In this document: positions 1-8,896 of the stretch, one piece after another
Position numbering within the stretch: position 1 is the stretch's first letter
Layout of the letters: the number at the start of each line of letters is the position of its first letter
Assembly: GCF_900182915.1 (NCBI RefSeq)
Contig: NZ_FXUG01000013.1
Span: forward strand, 1-64,000
DNA from: Neorhodopirellula lusitana
Lineage (GTDB): Bacteria; Planctomycetota; Planctomycetia; Pirellulales; Pirellulaceae
Length of the DNA stretch: 64,000 bases
Direction of reading: 5' to 3'
Position numbers and translations under genes: made by a program
Notes under the pieces: generated by a model
What the model saw: the letters and a program-made list of their open reading frames with translations, nothing else
Told to the model about the DNA's origin: nothing
The model's database searches: none

Positions 1-81
1 GAGGTGGGGCTGCTGGTCGTGGCCCAGAACACTCTGACCCTGTGGCTGCTCGTAAATCGCACGAAAACCAAGCCCATCTAA
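1..81 (+). CDS. C-terminal end of a membrane protein (partial)
   Basis: An open frame runs from base 1 to a TAA at 79-81 and encodes 26 residues, EVGLLVVAQNTLTLWLLVNR followed by TKTKPI. A hydrophobic stretch followed by a short basic tail is what the last transmembrane helix of an inner-membrane protein looks like. It would be convergent with mrp, leaving a 70-bp gap. The rest of the gene lies outside the window and the family cannot be named. It could also be a chance open frame, because only 26 codons are visible. Confidence 0.4.
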   Translation, partial: EVGLLVVAQNTLTLWLLVNRTKTKPI

Positions 82-96
82 GCTGGACGCTCTCTA

Positions 97-144
97 AAGC
101 CTGGACTCCAACTGGGGCCCTGTGGTCCTGTGCTGCTTTTCCCT
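97..144. repeat. 48-bp GC-rich repeat, copy R1
   Basis: A 48-bp segment beginning AAGCCTGGACTCCAAC and ending CTTTTCCCT matches 1477-1524 at 41 of 48 positions, in the same orientation and at the same length. It lies 7 bp beyond the mrp stop codon. The middle contains CCCTGTGG-CCTG, the shared core of the repeats in this corner of the window. Confidence 0.8.
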
Positions 145-151
145 CTTTCAC

Positions 152-1252
152 CTAAAGCGTTGGTAATGAGGCTTTGGGTGGTGCGGCGGCGGCTTTGGCG
201 GCGAGGTTGCGGACGAGGGCTCGGACGACTTTTTCGAACGGGTCGCGGGCGCGGGCGTCTTGGTTGACGACCTCGGCAAGTTTGCCGGCGTCACCGGCTT
301 CTCGCAGGGTGATGTCGATTGGCAGGCCACCGAGGTACGGGACGCCGAGTTCTTCGGCTTTGTCACGGGCTCCGCCGCGGCCGAAAATGTCATAGGTCTT
401 GCCGCAGTCCGGGCATGAGAAGCCGCTCATGTTTTCGACCATCCCGGCGATCGGGATGTTGACCTTCTTGAACATGCTGATCGCCTTGATCGCATCCAAC
501 AACGCGACTTCTTGCGGGGTGCAGACGACAACGGCTCCGGTGATGGGCACGTTTTGGGACAGGGTCAGTGCGACGTCGCCGGTGCCCGGTGGCATGTCGA
601 TGACCAGGTAATCGAGTTCGCCCCAGTCGGTGTCCTTCAGGAACTGGGTGATCGATCCGTGCAGCATCGGGCCACGCCAGATGACGGCTTGATCGGGCTC
701 AACCAGGAAGCCCATCGACATCACTGGCATCTGGCCGGTGATGCCTTCGCGGGACAACCGAATCGGTTCGATCTTCTTGGCTTCGGAAATCGCCGGGCGT
801 CCTTCCAGGCCTAACAGGTGCGGGATACTGGGACCGTACACGTCGGCGTCCATCAATCCGACCTTCGCCCCAAGGCGGCTAAGCGTCAGTGCGATCGACG
901 CGGCCACGGTGCTCTTGCCGACGCCGCCCTTGCCGCTGCCGACCAGGATCACGCTTTTGGCACGCAGCCCGATTTGGCCAAGGCGGGCAGGCGGGCGTTC
1001 GTGGATCGGCGTCTGAACATTGACCTGTTTCCCCGTGGCGACGGTCAGGACCTGATCCCGGATCGTGTCCGCGATCTCGTCAGCGATGATTTGGCAGTGC
1101 GTGGTGATGCCGACGATGACGTCGACTTGGTCGCCGTTGACGGTGACGTCTCGCAGTTGCGCCGTCGAACCAATCGGCCGCCCGGATTCAGGGTCAGGAA
1201 ACGATTCAAGGCGTTCTCGGATGGAAGCGACCAGGGTTTCAGAATCAGACAT
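152..1252 (-). CDS. mrp: Mrp/NBP35-family iron-sulfur cluster carrier ATPase
   Basis: A 366-aa cytoplasmic P-loop ATPase of the Mrp/ApbC family, which binds and transfers Fe-S clusters to client apoproteins. The first ~90 residues form a MIP18/DUF59-like domain. The deviant Walker A, GKGGVGKST, is at residues 107-115. The cluster-bridging CPDC of the family is at 280-283. I chose the ATG at 1252 (MSDSETL) over one 13 codons upstream because the extra residues (MALSTSHPPPTTT) are low-complexity and fall in a repeat-rich spacer. Next upstream on the same strand is glyS, 294 bp away across repeats and a hairpin, so co-transcription is doubtful. The C-terminus is alanine-rich and otherwise ordinary. 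With the respiratory Fe-S proteins nearby it has obvious clients, but that link is inference. Confidence 0.93.
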   Translation of the reverse strand: MSDSETLVASIRERLESFPDPESGRPIGSTAQLRDVTVNGDQVDVIVGITTHCQIIADEIADTIRDQVLTVATGKQVNVQTPIHERPPARLGQIGLRAKSVILVGSGKGGVGKSTVAASIALTLSRLGAKVGLMDADVYGPSIPHLLGLEGRPAISEAKKIEPIRLSREGITGQMPVMSMGFLVEPDQAVIWRGPMLHGSITQFLKDTDWGELDYLVIDMPPGTGDVALTLSQNVPITGAVVVCTPQEVALLDAIKAISMFKKVNIPIAGMVENMSGFSCPDCGKTYDIFGRGGARDKAEELGVPYLGGLPIDITLREAGDAGKLAEVVNQDARARDPFEKVVRALVRNLAAKAAAAPPKASLPTL

Positions 1253-1280
1253 GGTGGTGGTTGGTGGAGGATGGGAGGTG

Positions 1281-1353
1281 GAAAGGGCCACAGGGGCTCA
1301 GGGCCACAGGGATTGAGGGGGTCGTGGTGCAGGGGCTCTGGGCCACAGGGGGG
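1281..1353. repeat. GGGCCACAGGG repeat cluster upstream of mrp
   Basis: GGGCCACAGGGG-CTC-type units occur three times (starting about 1285, 1301 and 1340). They are the reverse complement of the CCCTGTGGCCC core in the copies at 97-144 and 1477-1524. The cluster lies just upstream of the mrp start, so mrp is bracketed by inverted versions of the same motif. Confidence 0.65.
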
Positions 1354-1438
1354 ATCAGGATGCAGTGGGACGGGGATGCAGTGGGACGAGGATTTAGCAG
1401 GACGGGGAGATGGGGCTTTGTTCAATTTGTGGGAGGTT

Positions 1439-1481
1439 GGCTTATTGCTGATCCTTTTGAAAAGAAGATCGGCAATAAGCC
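1439..1481. other. Long hairpin between glyS and mrp
   Basis: GGCTTATTGCTGATC (1439-1453) pairs with GATCGGCAATAAGCC (1467-1481) over 15 positions with one mismatch, which is a G-U pair in the plus-strand transcript. The loop CTTTTGAAAAG can itself fold. It sits 66 bp past the glyS stop and abuts repeat R2. There is no T-run on the minus-strand side, so a Rho-independent terminator is not clearly supported. Confidence 0.6.
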
Positions 1482-1524
1482 TGGACTCCAACGGTGGCCC
1501 TGTGGCCCTGCTCCACTTTTCCCT
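1477..1524. repeat. 48-bp GC-rich repeat, copy R2
   Basis: Second copy of the 48-bp repeat at 97-144 (41 of 48 identical, same orientation). It ends 22 bp before the glyS stop codon and overlaps the right arm of the hairpin at 1439-1481. Both copies lie directly downstream of a minus-strand gene. Confidence 0.8.
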
Positions 1525-1546
1525 CAACGAACGGTCGCCACAGCGA

Positions 1547-3160
<1,614 letters not shown>

Positions 3161-3270
3161 AGGATTGGAGATTTGCGTGGGGGACGAAATGATGGTTGCC
3201 GCAATCGGCGCCTCGCCGAGCATCGGCGGGGGCTTCATTGTCGGCGAAACGAGTTTTCACGCAATGGAGG

Positions 3271-3320
3271 GAGAAGGGGGACAGGGGGCGAAAGGAACGC
3301 AGGGCCATAGGAGCACAGGG
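3271..3320. repeat. Degenerate CAGGGCCA repeat upstream of glyS
   Basis: GGGGGACAGGGGGCG, GCAGGGCCATAGG and GCACAGGG follow one another here. The segment resembles the reverse complement of the R1/R2 repeats, so glyS is flanked by R2 on its 3' side and by this inverted, more decayed copy on its 5' side. Confidence 0.5.
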
Positions 3321-3340
3321 CTACTCGCTACTTTGACCGC

Positions 3341-3366
3341 TGTGGGTGCGGTTGTGGGTGCGGTTG
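3341..3366. repeat. 12-bp tandem repeat after deoC
   Basis: TGTGGGTGCGGT occurs twice in tandem (3341-3352 and 3353-3364) and is followed by a partial third unit, between deoC and glyS. Likely slippage-prone spacer DNA; no other function is visible. Confidence 0.7.
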
Positions 3367-3373
3367 TGGAGCA

Positions 3374-4138
3374 CTAGTAGTCCGACTTGGGGCCGGTTGA
3401 GGGTGCGATCTTGATGGGGGGCAGGCCGAGTTTTTCGCGGAGTGGGTCTAGCAGGCCTTGGGTGCGGCTGGATCCGCAACGGCTGGCTCCGATCTTTTTG
3501 ACGGCGATCAAGTCATCCAAATTGCGGACTCCGCCGGCCGCCTTCACCTGCACTTCGGGGGCGGCGACGCGGCGCATTAAACGCAGGTCTTCCATCGTTG
3601 CACCACTGGTCCCGAAACCGGTTGAGGTCTTCACCCAGTCGGCCTTCAGTTCGGAACAGATCTCGCAGAGTCGAGTTTTTTGATCGTCGTCGAGGTAGCA
3701 GTTCTCGAAGATCACCTTCACTTGGCGGCTCGCTTGGTGAGCGACCTCGATCACCGCCGCGATATCGTCGCGAACGTAGCCCCAATTGCCGCTGACCACG
3801 TTGCTGATGCTGCAAACCATGTCAAGTTCTTGGCACCCGTCGTCGATCGCTTGCAACGCTTCGGCACGTTTGATTGCCGTCGTGTGGCCACCGTGCGGGA
3901 AGCCGATCACGGTGGACGAGATCACGGATGAACCAGCCAGGCGTTCGCTGCAGCGTTTCGCGTAGTGTGGCATGATGCACACACTGGCGACGTCGTAGGC
4001 GAGAGCCAAATCGATGCCCGATTCAAAATCGGTGACCGATGAATTGGGCTGCAAGATCGAGTGGTCGATCATTTTGGCCAGATCGGCGTAACCTAGCGAT
4101 CCAAGATCGGTTGAGTTCTCGTCTTGCGAGCTAGTCAT
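3374..4138 (-). CDS. deoC: Deoxyribose-phosphate aldolase
   Basis: A 254-aa class I aldolase that cleaves 2-deoxyribose 5-phosphate to glyceraldehyde 3-phosphate and acetaldehyde, in deoxynucleoside breakdown. The Schiff-base lysine is K170 in WVKTSTGFGTSGA. The second catalytic lysine is K199 in QVKAAGGVR, and the proton-relay aspartate is D106 in QELDMVCS. Length is normal for the DeoC family. The ATG shares its A with the TAA of sdhB (TAATG), which suggests translational coupling to the succinate dehydrogenase operon. That is an odd metabolic pairing, and no other nucleoside-salvage gene is nearby. Confidence 0.95.
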   Translation of the reverse strand: MTSSQDENSTDLGSLGYADLAKMIDHSILQPNSSVTDFESGIDLALAYDVASVCIMPHYAKRCSERLAGSSVISSTVIGFPHGGHTTAIKRAEALQAIDDGCQELDMVCSISNVVSGNWGYVRDDIAAVIEVAHQASRQVKVIFENCYLDDDQKTRLCEICSELKADWVKTSTGFGTSGATMEDLRLMRRVAAPEVQVKAAGGVRNLDDLIAVKKIGASRCGSSRTQGLLDPLREKLGLPPIKIAPSTGPKSDY

Positions 4139-4992
4139 TACTTATCGAACCATTTCTTGATCGCGTGCAACGTGGTGGCACGACCGGCCCGAGCAATCGA
4201 GGTGGTCAAAGGAATTTCTTTGGGGCAAACCGCGACGCAGTTTTGTGCGTTACCGCAAGTTGCGATTCCGCCGGCTCCGCTCAACGCTTCCAATCGATCG
4301 GCGGCGAGTGTCTTGCCGGTCGGATGGTTGTTGAAGAGCATGGCTTGCGAGATCGCGTGCGGGCCAACGAATGCTTCGTCGAAGTCGGCGTCTTTGCGAG
4401 CTTCAAATTCAGCTTCGGACTCGTTTGGCTTTTGGGTGTCTTCAATCTTGTTGTATTGAGGACACGCTTCGACGCAACAGCCACAGCTCATGCACTGGCT
4501 AAGCGGGTAGTTGCGTTCTTGTTCTTCACGTGGGATCCGTTCGCCCGGACCCAGGTTGTAATAGCTGTCGACGGGCACCCAAGCCTTGACGCGTTCGAGT
4601 CCGCGGAACAATCGCTCGCGGTCGACCATCAAGTCCCGGACGACCGGGAATTTCGACATGGGTTCCAGGACGATTTCGTCGGCGTGATCGGCCAAGAGTC
4701 GGTCCACCAACGCACTGCAGCTTTGACGAACGCGGCCATTGATGACCATCGTGCAGGATCCACAAACCTCTTCGAGGCAACCGCAATCCCAAGCAACCGG
4801 TGACACAGCACGGCCGTCGGTGTTTTTGGCCTGAGCGGCGATCCGTTGCAGAACGCTGATCACGTTCATCTCGGGTTCGTACTTGATCTTGTGGAGTTCC
4901 CAGTACGGCTTTTGCCCTGGGCCGTCCTGGCGACGGACACGCACATTGATGAACTCGGGACGGTTCTTGGCCGAAGGTTCCTGGGCGATCAT
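4138..4992 (-). CDS. sdhB: Succinate dehydrogenase iron-sulfur subunit
   Basis: A 284-aa iron-sulfur subunit of complex II that carries electrons from SdhA flavin to the membrane quinone site. The [2Fe-2S] ligands are C72, C77, C80 and C92 (CGCLEEVCGSC then RQSC). The [4Fe-4S]/[3Fe-4S] region has CMSCGCCVEACPQY, and later CGNAQNCVAVCPKEIP. This order matches the Bacillus-type enzyme with one cytochrome b subunit. It is third in the operon sdhC-sdhA-sdhB, 145 bp after sdhA with a GC-rich hairpin in the gap. deoC follows with a 1-base overlap. Confidence 0.96.
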   Translation of the reverse strand: MIAQEPSAKNRPEFINVRVRRQDGPGQKPYWELHKIKYEPEMNVISVLQRIAAQAKNTDGRAVSPVAWDCGCLEEVCGSCTMVINGRVRQSCSALVDRLLADHADEIVLEPMSKFPVVRDLMVDRERLFRGLERVKAWVPVDSYYNLGPGERIPREEQERNYPLSQCMSCGCCVEACPQYNKIEDTQKPNESEAEFEARKDADFDEAFVGPHAISQAMLFNNHPTGKTLAADRLEALSGAGGIATCGNAQNCVAVCPKEIPLTTSIARAGRATTLHAIKKWFDK

Positions 4993-5066
4993 CGTTTTGA
5001 AAGACTCGTGAGAAGTTGAGAACAGGTTTGTCGTAGGTGGCGGACGCGTGGTGTCCGTTTGAAAGA

Positions 5067-5096
5067 GCGGGGCTGCCGTTGGGTGGGCAGTCCCGC
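5067..5096. other. Intercistronic hairpin, sdhA-sdhB
   Basis: GCGGGGCTGCC (5067-5077) and GGCAGTCCCGC (5086-5096) pair at 10 of 11 positions around an 8-nt loop. The hairpin lies 41 bp after the sdhA stop in the direction of transcription. There is no T-run, so it is more likely a processing or stability element than a terminator. Confidence 0.55.
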
Positions 5097-5137
5097 CATT
5101 GTGCTGAACTGGATCAAACTGACCTAGTTTGGGTGAA

Positions 5138-7144
5138 CTAGATCGACGAAGTCAGTTGCGATGGGTCTGATTGATTCGCGATATTGGCGGCGCGTTCGTT
5201 CCAGACTTGTTCAATTTCCTCGGCACCGACCAAGCCGTACAAACGCGGCCGCGGTGGAACCAAGGTGGTGTCGACCTCTTCGTAAGTCAGTTCGACTTGG
5301 CGGGTGGCGTTGTCGTAGGTCGTGATCGAGCTTTTCAGGAAGCGACGGTTGTTTTCTTCGAACGCATCGCACCATTCTTCGGCCTGACGTCGGCGTTCGA
5401 CCGGGTCTTCGGAAGTCAGGGATGGTTTGGCGAAGGCGGGCTTGAAGTGAGCACCCCGACATTCGTCGCGGGCCAAGGCTCCCTGCAACAGAGCCTTGGC
5501 GAGCGGGAACATGTCCTGCAACGCCTTGGCGAAGATCACGTTTTGATTGGTCCAGGCACCTGTGTCGGCCAAGCTGACCTTCATCGCACGTTCGTGCAGT
5601 TCGTCGACTTTGGCGACCGCTTCGGTCAGCTGTTCGTTCTTGCGAACCACAGTGGCGACGCGGGTCATCAGGTCACCCAGTTCTTGGTGAATCAAGTACG
5701 GGTTCTCGTCGCTGCCGGGGTTGCCCTGGAGCAGGTTGTTGTGTCGGTCCTGTTCGACCTTGACGGCGTTTTCCAGGACCGAGGCCGGCACATCGTCGGC
5801 ACCCGATTCTTGTGAAGCGGCGTAGTTGACGATGGACGAACCGGTGAACAATCCAGTGAAAATGCAGGACAGCAGCGAGTTCGCACCCAGACGGTTGGCA
5901 CCGTGGTAGTGGTAATCGCATTCACCGATCGCGTACAAACCGTCAATGTTGGTCATGTGGTTGCGAGGAGCACCCGCTTCGAGACCGCCATCGGCACTCT
6001 TGACGTAGTCGGCCCAAAGACCGCCCATCGAGTAGTGAACCGCGGGGAAGATCTTCATCGGTTCGTCGCGTGGATCGACGCCCTGGAACTTCTCGTAGAT
6101 TTCCAGGATGCCGCCGAGCTTACGATCCAGTTCGGCGCGTGGGATGTGGGTCAGGTCCAGGTAGACGCACATTCGGTCGTCTTCGACGCTGAGTCCTTCG
6201 TTGACACAGATATCGAAGATCTCGCGAGTCGCGATGTCACGCGGGACCAGGTTGCCGTATTCCGGGTACCGTTCTTCCAGGAAGTAGTAACGGTCTGCTT
6301 CCGGAATATCGCTTGGGGCTCGCGGGTCTTGTGGTGTGCGAGGAACCCAAACGCGGCCGCCTTCGCCACGAGCCGACTCGCTCATCAAGCGAAGCTTGTC
6401 GGCACCGGGGATCGCGGTCGGGTGAACTTGGATGAATTCCGCGTTGCCGTACTTCGCACCCGCTTGGAAACAGCGGCTGGCGGCACTACCGGTGCAGAAC
6501 ACGCTCATCGTGCTGCGGCCGTAAATCAGGCCACAACCGCCGGTGGCGACGACAACGGCATCAGCGGGGAACGACCGGATTTCCATGGTCGTCATGTTTT
6601 GAGCGACGGCACCACGGCAGCGACCGGTTTCGTCTTGGATTGGACCCAAGAAATCCCAGAATTCGTATTTATTGACGGAGCCTTCGGCTTCCCGTCGGCG
6701 AACCTGTTCGTCCAGGGCGTAAAGAAGCTGTTGGCCGGTGGTCGCGCCAGCGAAAGCGGTTCGTTTGTAGAGCGTGCCACCGAAACGCCGGCGATCGATG
6801 AAGCCTTCGCCGGTACGGTTGAACGGCACTCCGAGGCGGTCCATCAGTTCGATGACCTTCGGTGCCCAGAACGCCATTTCTTTGACGGGCGGTTGGTGAT
6901 TCAGGAAGTCACCGCCGTAAACGGTGTCGTCGAGGTGCTTCCATTCCGCGTCACCGAGTTGGCGAGTTTGGTCGTTGCAGCTGTTGATGCCGCCTTGGGC
7001 ACACACGCTGTGGGAGCGTTTTACCGGAGTCAGGCTGATCAAATCGACCGTCGCACCGAGTTCGGCTAGTTTCATCGTCGAGGCCAATCCGGCCAGACCG
7101 CCACCAATGACGACAACGCGAGCGGGTTTGTTAGAAGCTGCCAT
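5138..7144 (-). CDS. sdhA: Succinate dehydrogenase flavoprotein subunit
   Basis: A 668-aa catalytic subunit of complex II that oxidises succinate to fumarate. The FAD-binding GGGLAGL lies in the first 20 residues. The HSVCAQGGIN segment holds the histidine expected to bind FAD covalently. HPTAIPG and GANRLGANSLLSC are further family signatures. I chose ATG 7144 (MAASNKP); a TTG two codons upstream is also open. Length is within the range of the sdhC-b558-type enzymes, which run longer than the enterobacterial form. It follows sdhC across a 158-bp spacer that holds a 45-nt symmetric hairpin. Confidence 0.96.
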   Translation of the reverse strand: MAASNKPARVVVIGGGLAGLASTMKLAELGATVDLISLTPVKRSHSVCAQGGINSCNDQTRQLGDAEWKHLDDTVYGGDFLNHQPPVKEMAFWAPKVIELMDRLGVPFNRTGEGFIDRRRFGGTLYKRTAFAGATTGQQLLYALDEQVRRREAEGSVNKYEFWDFLGPIQDETGRCRGAVAQNMTTMEIRSFPADAVVVATGGCGLIYGRSTMSVFCTGSAASRCFQAGAKYGNAEFIQVHPTAIPGADKLRLMSESARGEGGRVWVPRTPQDPRAPSDIPEADRYYFLEERYPEYGNLVPRDIATREIFDICVNEGLSVEDDRMCVYLDLTHIPRAELDRKLGGILEIYEKFQGVDPRDEPMKIFPAVHYSMGGLWADYVKSADGGLEAGAPRNHMTNIDGLYAIGECDYHYHGANRLGANSLLSCIFTGLFTGSSIVNYAASQESGADDVPASVLENAVKVEQDRHNNLLQGNPGSDENPYLIHQELGDLMTRVATVVRKNEQLTEAVAKVDELHERAMKVSLADTGAWTNQNVIFAKALQDMFPLAKALLQGALARDECRGAHFKPAFAKPSLTSEDPVERRRQAEEWCDAFEENNRRFLKSSITTYDNATRQVELTYEEVDTTLVPPRPRLYGLVGAEEIEQVWNERAANIANQSDPSQLTSSI

Positions 7145-7246
7145 TTTCAAAGATTCTCTTCGGTAGACCGACGTGTTTGAATATTGGGTTGGGGCGATGG
7201 GGCTCGTTGGATGGATCAGTCAAATCGAGCACCGATCGGCAGGGAA

Positions 7247-7291
7247 CCACTTCGCTGGAACAATCCCATCGGGATCATTCCGTAGAAGTGG
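7247..7291. other. 45-nt interrupted hairpin between sdhC and sdhA
   Basis: Three paired segments are nested symmetrically: CCACTTC/GAAGTGG (outer), GGAA/TTCC, and ATCCC/GGGAT (inner), with 3x3 and 2x2 internal loops and an ATC loop. That makes 16 base pairs in 45 nt. It begins 11 bp beyond the sdhC stop. The symmetry of the internal loops suggests a structured RNA rather than a chance dyad. Confidence 0.6.
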
Positions 7292-7302
7292 ATTCGTTGT
7301 GA

Positions 7303-8262
7303 CTACTCTGCTGCGGGCGTGGGGTCCGTGGCGGATTCTTCACTGGGTGTTTTTTCGCTGGGCGTCTCTTCACCGGGTGTCTCGCTGGGCTCAACCGTCT
7401 CGATGACTTCGATCACCACTTCTTCGACGATCAATTCCGGCTCGAGTGTTCTTTCGGCTTCGCCTTCGTATCGTTTTTCGGGCATGTCGTACGCCAAGCC
7501 GGTTTGAACGGCGGCGTCGTACATTTCGTCTTCAATTTGTCGTGCCTGTGCAATCTCTTCCGGACCGGGGCTGACGGCGGCCCACCAAGCGGCGGTTCCG
7601 ATCAATGCCAGCACGACACCGAAGACAGTACAGACTTTCGTCGCTCGTTCTTGTGCGGTCGGTGTGACCCAAAGTCCCCAGGTGATTCCGGCGGTCCAAA
7701 GACCGTTGGCCAGGTGGTAAACCGTTGCCAAAACACCGATCAAGTAGAACGCTGGCCAGAAACCCCAGATGAAACGATCCATCGACATCGCAAGCGAAGA
7801 GGCTGCGTTGTAAGGATAGAAATTAGCAAACCCCAACGGCTTGACGATCGCCAACCAAGGGCTCGCGTGGAACCATCCGTGCAGGTGCAGCACGTGGAAA
7901 GTCAGGAACACGAACGCAATCAGCCCAGTCCAGCGTTGCCAGACGTAGCGTTTATTGCCGGTGAATTTGTAGTGGCCCAGATTCGAGCGACCGGTGCGAA
8001 TGATCCAAACGCCTAGGATGGCGTGGAAAAGCAACGGCAGGAAAATGCCGCCCCATTCAACCAGTGGAAGTGCCGCACCCAGCGAATGGATGTAGTACAC
8101 CGCCCGTTGGAATGTTTCCGGCCCGTTGAGCAGGCTGGCATTGGTAGTCAGGTGAATGCACATGTACAGCCCCAGTGGGACGATGCCCAGGAGCGAGTGC
8201 AAGCGTCGAATCGCAAATTCGTGACGGACAAAAATGGCTTGCGAGCGAGTGAGTTCGGACAC
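7303..8262 (-). CDS. sdhC: Succinate dehydrogenase cytochrome b558 subunit with acidic tail
   Basis: A 319-aa membrane anchor of complex II of the b558 family: five predicted transmembrane helices, two haems, quinone reduction. Histidines suited to haem ligation appear in CIHLTTNASLL, LLFHAILG, FHVLHLHGWFH and ATVYHLANG. The membrane part ends near residue 235 (TAAWWAAVSPG). The remaining ~80 residues are hydrophilic and strongly acidic, rich in E, T, P and S (EVIETVEPSETPGEETPSEK), and are absent from typical family members of about 200-230 residues. First gene of sdhCAB; its promoter must lie in the 634-bp divergent region towards the SPFH genes. Confidence 0.93.
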   Translation of the reverse strand: MSELTRSQAIFVRHEFAIRRLHSLLGIVPLGLYMCIHLTTNASLLNGPETFQRAVYYIHSLGAALPLVEWGGIFLPLLFHAILGVWIIRTGRSNLGHYKFTGNKRYVWQRWTGLIAFVFLTFHVLHLHGWFHASPWLAIVKPLGFANFYPYNAASSLAMSMDRFIWGFWPAFYLIGVLATVYHLANGLWTAGITWGLWVTPTAQERATKVCTVFGVVLALIGTAAWWAAVSPGPEEIAQARQIEDEMYDAAVQTGLAYDMPEKRYEGEAERTLEPELIVEEVVIEVIETVEPSETPGEETPSEKTPSEESATDPTPAAE

Positions 8263-8896
8263 GCGGGTGAGTTGGGTCGGAGGAAGTTGGCACTCAAGAC
8301 GAACCGCCCACCGGTCGCAGATTTCACTGGAAGAATTGAAACTTCCTGTTGAAAATCAACCACCGTGTCGGCTCCGGACCGAAGTGTAAGACTTTTTCAG
8401 CCGGGAATCTACAGTCATCCAGACCCCTGCGACTTTTCCACGCAGGCAGGTTCCGTTCCTGGACGGGTTGGCGGCATTGCGAAAGCCGTAGGGAGCGTAT
8501 CGGTACGCAGGTCCCACGAGCACTTTCGCTGGAAACTCGGCGGCGAAGGCCTGCGAATCACCGGCGAACCACTGGCGAACCACTGGCGATCGACAGGACG
8601 GTTCAACAGCGACGCTCGGTAAAACGCTGCCGAAACCCTGCCGAAGCCTTACTGAAACCCAGCCGGAAACCTGGCGGATGTCCGGTTTTGGGGCCAAATC
8701 ATCAGGTTTTCCTTGGTTCGAGGCCAACTTCCCAGCCTCCGCGCGCCCTATGACCTAGGCTTTGTCGCCTATGGGGAAGCCCCCCACTGCGGGACTGTGC
8801 TTGTCTCGGAAGCCTGCTCGTCAACGAGTCGCGGTTCCCGACACAGCTCGCCTGTTGCCCGAAAACTTGGCACGTTACCCCTAAGAAATCTTCATC
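8263..8896. promoter_or_regulatory. Divergent intergenic region between sdhC and the SPFH pair
   Basis: 634 bp separate two divergently transcribed operons, so both promoters should be here. I could not identify convincing -35/-10 boxes. It contains a short direct repeat (GGCGAACCACT twice near 8561-8582) and an 11-bp tandem array at 8622-8677. Open frames on both strands are short and do not look like proteins. Confidence 0.5.
8622..8677. repeat. 11-bp degenerate tandem array
   Basis: Five units follow an 11-bp period: AAACGCTGCCG, AAACCCTGCCG, AAGCCTTACTG, AAACCCAGCCG and AAACCTGGCGG (the last is shifted by one base). Noncoding spacer. Helically phased 11-bp repeats could act in DNA bending or protein binding, but that is a guess. 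Confidence 0.65.

Noticed and set aside
8356-8727. 123-codon minus-strand frame in the sdhC/SPFH divergent region
   Set aside because: It overlaps the 11-bp tandem array, has no recognisable domain, and its composition reads as noncoding.
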